Shown one piece after another: positions 52,890 to 61,249 of a stretch of DNA of 64,000 nt (position 1 is its first letter; the number at the start of each line of letters is the position of its first letter). The position numbers and the translations under genes were made by a program. The notes under the pieces are model-generated. The model worked only from the letters and a program-made list of their open reading frames with translations. It made no database searches and had not been told where the DNA came from. Origin of the DNA: Pseudomonas putida (GTDB lineage Bacteria > Pseudomonadota > Gammaproteobacteria > Pseudomonadales > Pseudomonadaceae); assembly GCF_028682395.1 (NCBI RefSeq), contig NZ_JANHLC010000008.1, forward strand, positions 124,001-188,000. Direction: 5' to 3'.

Positions 52890-53783
52890 TCAGCCGAGGG
52901 CCGTATCCATCACCATCATCAGGCAAAACCCCAGGCACAGCCCCAGGCTCGCCAGCTTCTCATGACCGTTGCGACGCGACTCGGGGATCACCTCGTGAGT
53001 CACTACCAGCAGCATCGCGCCAGCGGCCAGGGCCAGCCCCAACGGCAACAGCAGCTCGGCCAACGTCACCAGCCAGGCGCACAGTAGGGCAAAGACCGGT
53101 TCGACCAAGCCGGACGCAGCGCCAATCAGAAACGCCCTGACCCGCGACATCCCCGCTCCCGCCAACACCAAAGCAATCACCAGTCCCTCGGGCACATCCT
53201 GCAGGGCAATTCCCATCGCCAGGCTGTCCGCATCAGCCATGCCTCCGCCGGCAGACACGCCTACCGCCATACCTTCCGGGATGTTATGGGCGATGATCGC
53301 AAAGACAAACAGCCAGATCCGTGGCGCAATCGCCGGCTGAGCGCCGGGGCTGATCAGGATCTGCGGTGTCACGCCGGATATCTTGCGGTCGACCAAAAAC
53401 AGACCGAAAGCCCCCAGCAGGATGCCGAAGCTGATCAATCCGCTCGCGCCCCAGGGCGTCAATCCCAGGTTTTCGGCAGCGGCAATGCCCGGCACGATCA
53501 GTGAAAAGGCGGTCGCCGCCAGCATCACCCCCGCGCCAAACCCCAGCAATGTATCGCTAAGCGCCACCGGCATCCGCCGGATAACCAGCACCGGTACTGC
53601 GCCGAGCGCCGTACCCAGCGCACACAACGCACCGCCTTGCAGTGCACGCAGCATCCGCGGTTCAAGATCGAGCCAGGCCAGTCCCTTGGCCACCAGCAAC
53701 GCCGCACCCGCCAATAGCAAGAGCGAACCCAATGCATAGCGAAACATTCGTCCGCTGCCGATCGCCAAGGTTTCACTGCCCAT
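52890..53783 (-). CDS. ZIP-family metal transporter
   Basis: A 297-residue membrane protein with eight probable helices. The metal-binding motifs of helices IV and V are conserved: AHNIPEGMAVGVSAG and ALQDVPEGLVIALVLAG. ZIP proteins carry divalent metals (zinc, iron or manganese) into the cytosol. Positioned after fagA-fumC-orfX-sodA, so it could supply manganese to the Mn-superoxide dismutase when iron is short, but specificity is unknown. It starts 18 bases after the sodA stop. Confidence 0.88.
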   Translation of the reverse strand: MGSETLAIGSGRMFRYALGSLLLLAGAALLVAKGLAWLDLEPRMLRALQGGALCALGTALGAVPVLVIRRMPVALSDTLLGFGAGVMLAATAFSLIVPGIAAAENLGLTPWGASGLISFGILLGAFGLFLVDRKISGVTPQILISPGAQPAIAPRIWLFVFAIIAHNIPEGMAVGVSAGGGMADADSLAMGIALQDVPEGLVIALVLAGAGMSRVRAFLIGAASGLVEPVFALLCAWLVTLAELLLPLGLALAAGAMLLVVTHEVIPESRRNGHEKLASLGLCLGFCLMMVMDTALG

Positions 53784-53801
53784 GATTGGCCTTAAGTCTT
53801 G

Positions 53802-54419
53802 TTAGGGTTGAACCAGAGCGGCCTGATAACGAGCAGCGACTTCAGGCCAATTGATCACGTTGTAGAACGCGTTGATGTATTCCGGGCGGCGGTTCTGATA
53901 GCGCAGGTAGTAAGCGTGCTCCCAGACATCCAGGCCGAGGATTGGCGTATTGCCGTGCATCAGTGGGCTGTCCTGGTTGCCGCTGCTTTCAACCACCAGG
54001 GTCTTGTCCGGGGTGACACTCAGCCAGGCCCAGCCACTGCCGAATCGGGTCAGCGCAGCCTTGGTAAAGGCCTCTTTGAAACGCTCGAAGCCACCCAGCT
54101 GTGCAGTCATCGCATCGCCCAGTTCACCCTCGGGCAAACCGCCACCCTGAGGGCTCATCACCGCCCAGAACAACGAATGGTTGGCGTGTCCGCCACCGTG
54201 GTTGATCACGGCACCACGCAGGTTCTCCGGCAACTGTTGCACCGCGCCAACCAGGCGTTCCACCGGCCATTGGGCCCATTCGGTGCCTTCCACGGCTGCA
54301 TTGAGATTGGTCACGTAGGTCTGGTGGTGCTTGGTGTAGTGGATCTCCATGGTCTGCGCATCGATATGCGGTTCCAGGGCGTCGTAGGCGTAGGGCAAGA
54401 CAGGCAAGACATGGGGCAT
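53802..54419 (-). CDS. sodA: Manganese superoxide dismutase
   Basis: A 205-residue Mn/Fe-type SOD. Metal ligands are H27 (EIHYTKHHQTYV), H81 (GGGHANHSLFW), D164 and H168 (DVWEHAYYLRYQN). The fagA-fumC-orfX-sodA setting is the iron-repressed operon of pseudomonads, in which the enzyme uses manganese when iron is scarce. The ATG at 54419 lies one base after the orfX stop; the longer frame overlaps orfX. Confidence 0.95.
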   Translation of the reverse strand: MPHVLPVLPYAYDALEPHIDAQTMEIHYTKHHQTYVTNLNAAVEGTEWAQWPVERLVGAVQQLPENLRGAVINHGGGHANHSLFWAVMSPQGGGLPEGELGDAMTAQLGGFERFKEAFTKAALTRFGSGWAWLSVTPDKTLVVESSGNQDSPLMHGNTPILGLDVWEHAYYLRYQNRRPEYINAFYNVINWPEVAARYQAALVQP

Positions 54420-54420
54420 T

Positions 54421-54882
54421 TCAATGAACTCCATATTGATGGCGGCGCGGCGGCGGGATTTCATGGGACACGACCGCGCTCGCCGGCGGCGCTGTGCTGT
54501 TCAGCAAGAGACTGGTGCGCGGGTATTCGCCGTACTCACTGATAAAACTCAGCAGCTCGGCATAGGTCATGCTGCTCTGGCGCAAGGCGGCCTCACGCAG
54601 CGCGGGCGCCAGGCGGACGTCCTGCAGGGTCTTGAGCAACCGTTGATGGATCGCACACAGGTACTGGGCGCTCTCCTCCGGCTGGTTCAGACGCAAATGC
54701 AGGTCGGCCAGGTTGTGGTGGGAAATGACACAGGCAGCAACCGCTTCGTCGGCATCCGGCCAGCGCTCGAACAGTACCTGGGCCAGGGCCAATGCCTGCA
54801 AGTAGAGCTCGCGGGCATCGACCCATTCACCGAGATTGAAACAGCGATTCGCCCTTTCGATCGTGCGCTTCCAATGTTCCAT
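54421..54882 (-). CDS. Uncharacterised operon protein OrfX (TPR-like)
   Basis: A 153-residue helical protein between fumC and sodA, known as orfX in P. aeruginosa and of unknown function. The middle has TPR-like helices (ANRCFNLGEWVDARELYLQALALAQVLFERWPD, ACVISHHNLADLHLRLNQPEESAQYLC). It is co-expressed with fagA, fumC and sodA under iron limitation by inference from gene order. Confidence 0.85.
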   Translation of the reverse strand: MEHWKRTIERANRCFNLGEWVDARELYLQALALAQVLFERWPDADEAVAACVISHHNLADLHLRLNQPEESAQYLCAIHQRLLKTLQDVRLAPALREAALRQSSMTYAELLSFISEYGEYPRTSLLLNSTAPPASAVVSHEIPPPRRHQYGVH

Positions 54883-54909
54883 GGAACACCTCCAAAGCGG
54901 TGGTACGGC

Positions 54910-56278
<1,369 letters not shown>

Positions 56279-56286
<8 letters not shown>

Positions 56287-56674
56287 CGTGGAATCCTTGC
56301 ATCAGTTCATTCAGGGAAATGGAAGGCAACAGCGAGCAGCTCGCCAGCTCCCAGGCCAGAGCCTGCCAGCGGCGTAGACGGCAGGTGCAGTGACTCAAGC
56401 GTTTGAGATCACGCAGCGGGCGCCAGGTCTGGTCCAGGCACAGCCCGCGCCAATGCCACGGCAACGCGGTGTCGGTGGCGGTGTCGAGTAGCAGGCGTAG
56501 GGAGGTTTCAGCGATCATCCACGGCGACGTGGCAGTACAGCAGGCCAGGTAGCGGCCTTCGGCGAGGTAGTGTTCGATCAGCCGGGGTTCGTCCGGCGCG
56601 AGGGCGCAGCGAATCTGGCGGCTCATCCAGCGCCAACTTTCCAAGTAGGGCTGCTCGTGCAAGGCAGAACTCAT
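56279..56674 (-). CDS. fagA: FagA, Fur-associated gene product
   Basis: A 131-residue protein rich in Trp, Cys and Leu (SWRWMSRQIRCALAPDEPRLIEHYLAEGRYLACC, LHWRGL-type PWHWRGLCLDQTWRPLRDLKRLSHCTC). Function unknown; it heads the operon fagA-fumC-orfX-sodA and is named for its control by Fur. A strong Fur box lies 16 bases upstream of the ATG. Confidence 0.9.
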
Positions 56675-56689
56675 GACTCGGGCTCATTC

Positions 56690-56708
56690 GATAATGAGAT
56701 TTATTATT
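56690..56708. promoter_or_regulatory. Fur box upstream of fagA
   Basis: GATAATGAGATTTATTATT matches the 19-base Fur consensus GATAATGATAATCATTATC at 15 positions. It lies 16 bases before fagA, consistent with iron repression of the fagA-fumC-orfX-sodA operon. Confidence 0.85.
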
Positions 56709-56803
56709 GAATGATATTGAGAATCAACACAATAGTTGATTTACATCGGCCCGATAGCCAATACCCCGCGCTATCCTGAGGAGCGCGCCAGATCCGCGCG
56801 CAT

Positions 56804-56838
56804 AAAAAAGGGCGTGTCGCCTGAAGCGACACGCCCTT
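56804..56838 (-). terminator. Terminator of pmbA
   Basis: On the minus strand AAGGGCGTGTCGC, loop TTCAG, GCGACACGCCCTT forms a perfect 13-bp stem followed by TTTTTT (56809-56804). It lies 20 bases after the pmbA stop. Confidence 0.92.
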
Positions 56839-56857
56839 GATCACCGCAGGCGAAGGA

Positions 56858-58204
56858 TCAACTGCCGGCCACCGTCATGCGTTCGATCAGCACCGAGCCG
56901 GTGCGGATGTTGCTGCGTAGTTCAAGATCGCTGCCAATGGCGACGATTTGCTTGAACATGTCGCGCATATTGCCGGCAATGGTCACTTCCTGAACCGGGA
57001 ACTGGATCTCGCCGTTCTCGACCCAGAAGCCGGCCGCGCCACGCGAGTAATCGCCCGTGACCATATTCAAGCCATGGCCCATCAGCTCGGTCACCATCAG
57101 GCCACGCCCCATGCGACGGATCAGGGCATCCTGATCCTCGACCCCATGGGTCACGAACAGGTTATGCACGCCACCGGCGTTGGCCGTGCTCGGCAGGCCC
57201 AGCTTGCGCCCCGAGTAAGTGCCCAGCACGTAGGACACCAGTTGGCCATTTTCGACAAAGGGCTTGGCGTAGGTCGCCAGGCCGTCGCCGTCAAATGCCG
57301 AACTGCCCATGGCACGCATCAAGTGCGGACGCTCATCGAGGGTCAGCCACTCGGGGAACACCCGCTGCCCGAGCGCCCCTTCCAGGAACGATGACTTGCG
57401 ATACAGGTTGCCGCCGGAAATGGCCGACAGAAAGCTGCCAAACAACCCGCCCGCCAACTCCGCCGCAAACAACACCGGCACTTCGCAGGTCGGCACCGGA
57501 CGCGCGCCCAGACGACTGGCGGCACGCTGTGCAGCTTTGCGCCCGATGCTGGCCGGATCAGCCAGCAACTCGCCCTGGCGACTGACGTCATACCAGTAGT
57601 CGCGCTGCATCTGTCCGTCCGCCTCAGCGATCATCACGCAACTAAGGCTATGGCGCGTCGACGCCGAACCGCCGATAAAGCCATGACTGTTGCCATAGAC
57701 ACGGCAGCCCTGGTGAGTGTTGAGGGTGGTGCCGTCGGCATTCTTGATCCGGCTATCGGCCTCGAACGCCGCCGCCTCACAGGCCAGCGCCCGCTCGATA
57801 GCCTGCTCGGGGCTGATATCCCAGGCGTGGTACAGGTCAAAATCCTGCAGATCACGCGCCATCAGCGCGGCATCGGCCAGGCCGGCGCATTCGTCTTCAG
57901 AGGTGTGCTGGGCAATCGCCAGGGCCGCCGCGACCGTCTCCCGGATGGCCTGCTCGCCGGTAGCCGAGGTGCTCGCCGAGCCCTTGCGCTGGCCGACGTA
58001 CAGGGTGATGCCAAAACCCTGGTCGCGGTTGAACTCCACCGTCTCCACTTCCCGCTGGCGCACCGACGTCGACAGCCCCTGCTCGAGCGACACCGCGACC
58101 TCGCAGGCGCTGGCGCCCTGACGCTTGGCCTCGGCAATGATCTGCTCGACCTGCTCCTGCAGAGCCGGCAAGGCCTGCGGGCCGACGCTTTGTGCTGCAC
58201 TCAT
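56858..58204 (-). CDS. pmbA: Metalloprotease PmbA (TldE)
   Basis: A 448-residue TldE-type subunit of the TldD/TldE protease, which degrades unfolded peptides and processes microcin B17 in enterobacteria. Motifs: CEVAVSLEQGLSTSVRQREVE near the N-terminus, SFLSAISGGNLYRKSSFLEGALGQ, VTGDYSRGAAGFWVENGEI and the end RTGSVLIERMTVAGS. TldE lacks the zinc HExxxH of TldD. Start at ATG 58204 in place of an upstream GTG-like frame. tldD lies 2 kb away. Confidence 0.94.
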   Translation of the reverse strand: MSAAQSVGPQALPALQEQVEQIIAEAKRQGASACEVAVSLEQGLSTSVRQREVETVEFNRDQGFGITLYVGQRKGSASTSATGEQAIRETVAAALAIAQHTSEDECAGLADAALMARDLQDFDLYHAWDISPEQAIERALACEAAAFEADSRIKNADGTTLNTHQGCRVYGNSHGFIGGSASTRHSLSCVMIAEADGQMQRDYWYDVSRQGELLADPASIGRKAAQRAASRLGARPVPTCEVPVLFAAELAGGLFGSFLSAISGGNLYRKSSFLEGALGQRVFPEWLTLDERPHLMRAMGSSAFDGDGLATYAKPFVENGQLVSYVLGTYSGRKLGLPSTANAGGVHNLFVTHGVEDQDALIRRMGRGLMVTELMGHGLNMVTGDYSRGAAGFWVENGEIQFPVQEVTIAGNMRDMFKQIVAIGSDLELRSNIRTGSVLIERMTVAGS

Positions 58205-58312
58205 GGTGTTCTCCACTCAAATTCTGCTTTCGCCGAGGGCCGGCGAGCGACCGAGCCGGACAAGCGGCCCTCGACTGGTTATCATGGCGGCGTTTCTTTG
58301 CGGACTGCCACC

Positions 58313-58837
58313 ATGGTTGATTCTTACGACGACTCCCTCGACGGGGGAGAAAAAAGCAAAACCCAGATCAAACGCGAGCTGCATGCGCTGGTAGACCTGG
58401 GCGAGCGCCTGACCACACTCAAGCCTGACGTGGTGGCAAAACTGCCACTGACCGACGGTTTGCGCCGCGCGCTGGCCGAAGCGCCCAAGCACACGGCCAA
58501 CATCGCCCGTAAACGACATATCCTGTTTATCGGCAGGCTGATGCGCGACCAGGACATCGACGCCATTCTGGTGTTGCTGGACCAGCTCGACGCCTCGACC
58601 CGGCAATACAACGAACGCTTTCACAACCTTGAACGCTGGCGTGATCGCCTGATCGCAGGCGCCGACGACGTGCTGGAAAAGTTTGTCGGCGACTACCCCG
58701 AGGCGGACCGCCAGCAACTGCGCTCGCTGATTCGCCAGGCCCAGCATGAGCTGGCGCACAACAAGCCGCCGGCGGCGACCCGGAAAATCTTCAAGTACAT
58801 CCGAGAGCTGGACGAGACTCAACGCGGCCTGCGCTGA
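58313..58837 (+). CDS. darP: Ribosome biogenesis factor DarP (YjgA)
   Basis: A 174-residue DUF615 protein (KSKTQIKRELHALVDLGERLTTLKPDVVAKLPL, KRHILFIGRLMRDQDIDAI, ARKIFKYIRELD-type ATRKIFKYIRELD). It binds the pre-50S subunit in late assembly in E. coli. Start ATG 58313 without overlap with the divergent pmbA gene. Confidence 0.92.
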   Translation: MVDSYDDSLDGGEKSKTQIKRELHALVDLGERLTTLKPDVVAKLPLTDGLRRALAEAPKHTANIARKRHILFIGRLMRDQDIDAILVLLDQLDASTRQYNERFHNLERWRDRLIAGADDVLEKFVGDYPEADRQQLRSLIRQAQHELAHNKPPAATRKIFKYIRELDETQRGLR

Positions 58838-58847
58838 GTCCTGTCCG

Positions 58848-58867
58848 CGGGTGGGTTCGCCCACCCG
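58848..58867. terminator. UUCG-loop hairpin between darP and tldD
   Basis: CGGGTGGG, TTCG, CCCACCCG: a very stable 8-bp stem with a tetraloop between convergent genes, lacking a T-run. Confidence 0.6.
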
Positions 58868-58881
58868 TCGCTCCATCCTCT

Positions 58882-60324
58882 TCAAGCGCCTGTGCCACCC
58901 ACGGTGATCGCGTCGATCTTCAGGGTCGGCTGGCCGACGCCTACCGGCACCGATTGCCCATCCTTGCCGCACGTACCCACGCCGCTGTCCAGCGACAGGT
59001 CATTGCCGACCATCGACACCTTGCTCATCGCTTCCGGACCGTTGCCGATCAACGTCGCGCCCTTGACGGGTGCCGTGATCTTGCCGTCTTCGATCAGGTA
59101 CGCCTCGCTGGTGGAAAACACGAACTTGCCGCTGGTGATGTCGACCTGCCCACCACCTAGGTTGGCGCAGTAGATGCCTTTCTTCACCGAAGCGATGATT
59201 TCCGCCGGATCGCTTTCGCCGCCGAGCATGTAAGTGTTGGTCATCCGTGGCATCGGCAGGTGCGCATAGGACTCGCGCCGACCGTTGCCGGTGCGCGCCA
59301 CGCCCATCAGGCGAGCATTGAGCTTGTCCTGCATATAACCGGTCAGCACGCCGTTTTCGATCAGCGTGGTGCACTGGGTCGGCGTGCCTTCGTCATCGAT
59401 GCTCAGCGAGCCCCGGCGCCCGGCCAGGGTGCCGTCATCGACGATGGTGCAGAGTTTCGAAGCGACCATTTCCCCCATCCGACCGCTATAGGCCGAACTG
59501 CCCTTGCGATTGAAATCGCCTTCCAGGCCATGCCCCACCGCTTCGTGCAACAGCACGCCGGACCAACCGGAGCCCAGCACGACCGGCAAGGTGCCAGCCG
59601 GTGCCGGGATGGCTTCCAGATTGACCAGAGCCTGGCGCAACGCTTCGCGGGCGTAGCCCATGGCACGGTCTTCGGAGAGGAAATAGCGGTAGTCGGTACG
59701 CCCGCCGCCGCCATGGCCACCGCGCTCGCGGCGACCGTTCTGCTCGACGATCACGCTGACATTGAAACGCACCAGCGGGCGCACATCGGCGGCCAGGCCA
59801 CCATCGGTGGAGGCCACGAGAATACGCTCCCAAACCCCGGCCATGCTGACGCTGACCTGCTGGATACGCGGGTCCAGCGCACGGGTGGCAACATCGACAC
59901 GCTTGAGCAATTCGACTTTCTCGGCACGGCTCAGTACATCCAGCGGGTTGTCCGGCGCATACAGCCGTGCCACATCCTGGGTGCTGAACGCCTGCACGCT
60001 GCCGTTCTGCCCGGCGCGGGAAATCGAACGGGCCGCACGGGCCGCCGAGCCCAGGGCTTCGAGCGTAATGGCATTGCTGTAGGCAAATCCGGTTTTCTCG
60101 CCGGACTGGGCGCGCACGCCCACGCCCTGGTCGAGGTTGAAGCTGCCTTCCTTGACGATGCCGTCTTCCAAGGCCCAGGACTCGGAGATCTGGCCCTGGA
60201 AATACAGATCGGCGGCATCGATGCCCGGCCCGGCAAGATCGCCCAGCACGGTCTGCAGGCTTTCGATGGTCACGCCACCTGGCGCTAACAGGTGTTCACT
60301 GACTGAGGCCAACAACTCGCTCAT
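58882..60324 (-). CDS. tldD: Metalloprotease TldD
   Basis: A 480-residue TldD, catalytic partner of TldE. The zinc motif HEAVGHGLEGD (about residue 260) is complete and GTLPVVLGSGWSGVLLHEAVG precedes it. Later YMLGGESDPAEIIASVKKGIYC and GVGTCGKDGQSVPVGVGQPTL end segment are intact. The gene is convergent with darP; pmbA is close but on the same strand 700 bases further left. Confidence 0.95.
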   Translation of the reverse strand: MSELLASVSEHLLAPGGVTIESLQTVLGDLAGPGIDAADLYFQGQISESWALEDGIVKEGSFNLDQGVGVRAQSGEKTGFAYSNAITLEALGSAARAARSISRAGQNGSVQAFSTQDVARLYAPDNPLDVLSRAEKVELLKRVDVATRALDPRIQQVSVSMAGVWERILVASTDGGLAADVRPLVRFNVSVIVEQNGRRERGGHGGGGRTDYRYFLSEDRAMGYAREALRQALVNLEAIPAPAGTLPVVLGSGWSGVLLHEAVGHGLEGDFNRKGSSAYSGRMGEMVASKLCTIVDDGTLAGRRGSLSIDDEGTPTQCTTLIENGVLTGYMQDKLNARLMGVARTGNGRRESYAHLPMPRMTNTYMLGGESDPAEIIASVKKGIYCANLGGGQVDITSGKFVFSTSEAYLIEDGKITAPVKGATLIGNGPEAMSKVSMVGNDLSLDSGVGTCGKDGQSVPVGVGQPTLKIDAITVGGTGA

Positions 60325-60355
60325 ATGCTTTACGCCTTAATTCATGCTTCGACAG

Positions 60356-61204
60356 CTAGAGATCGGATGCAGGTCGCTGCGCGCCCTGCGAGAAAAAGCG
60401 CCGGTGACTCGCCACCGGCATGCGCGCCCGGATGGACGCCTGTTCCTGGACATCGCGCTCGGCCAGCAGCACCGCTTCGCCCCGGGCCTGCTCGGCCAGT
60501 ATCCGGCCCCAGGGATCGACGATCGCCGCATGCCCATGGGTTTCCCGTGGGCCTGGATGCACGCCGCCCTGGGCTGCCGCCAGCACATAGCACTGGGTCT
60601 CGATGGCCCGGGCGCGGATCAGCACTTCCCAGTGCGCCGCGCCGGTCACGGCGGTAAAGGCCGACGGGGCGGTAATCAACTGCGCGCCGGCCTTGCGTAA
60701 CTCGCTGTACAGCTCGGGAAAGCGCAGGTCATAGCACACCGTCAGCCCCAGGCGGCCTACCGGCGTGTCGGCGACCACCACCTGCTCACCATGAGCATAG
60801 TCATCGGATTCACGATAACGACCGCGATTGTCCGCCACATCCACATCGAACAGATGCAGCTTGTCGTAACGCGCCGCTTGCTGGCCCTGGGCATCGATCA
60901 ACAACGAACAGGCATTGACCTTGGCCGTCGGACGATCCACGGGCGGCAACGGCAATGTACCGGCCACTATCCATAAGTTGAGGTCACGAGCGGCCTGTTT
61001 CAACCACGGCAGGATCGGCCCTTCGCCCAACGCCTCGGCGCGGCCGATATCGGCAATATCGCGACGGCCCATGGCGGCGAAATTTTCCGGCAGGACGGCC
61101 AACCGGGCACCACCGGCAGCAGCCTGCTCCAGCAGGCGCCGGGCGGCGGCAAGATTGGCCAGCACATCGCTCTGGCTGACCATTTGAATGACTGCGACCG
61201 TCAT
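60356..61204 (-). CDS. Carbon-nitrogen hydrolase family protein (Nit1-like)
   Basis: A 282-residue nitrilase-superfamily amidase. The catalytic triad is E40 (VLPENFAAMG), K115 (RYDKLHLFDVD) and C157 (TVCYDLRFPE). The sequence pattern matches Nit1/NitFhit-type enzymes, which hydrolyse deaminated glutathione. This substrate is inferred from similarity. ATG 61204 gives MTVAVIQM; the frame upstream has four more codons. Between tldD and yhdP, the same order as in P. aeruginosa. Confidence 0.9.
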   Translation of the reverse strand: MTVAVIQMVSQSDVLANLAAARRLLEQAAAGGARLAVLPENFAAMGRRDIADIGRAEALGEGPILPWLKQAARDLNLWIVAGTLPLPPVDRPTAKVNACSLLIDAQGQQAARYDKLHLFDVDVADNRGRYRESDDYAHGEQVVVADTPVGRLGLTVCYDLRFPELYSELRKAGAQLITAPSAFTAVTGAAHWEVLIRARAIETQCYVLAAAQGGVHPGPRETHGHAAIVDPWGRILAEQARGEAVLLAERDVQEQASIRARMPVASHRRFFSQGAQRPASDL

Positions 61205-61249
61205 GGTGCTCTCCAATAAAAGCCTGCCGCCATGCTACTCCATGGCCTC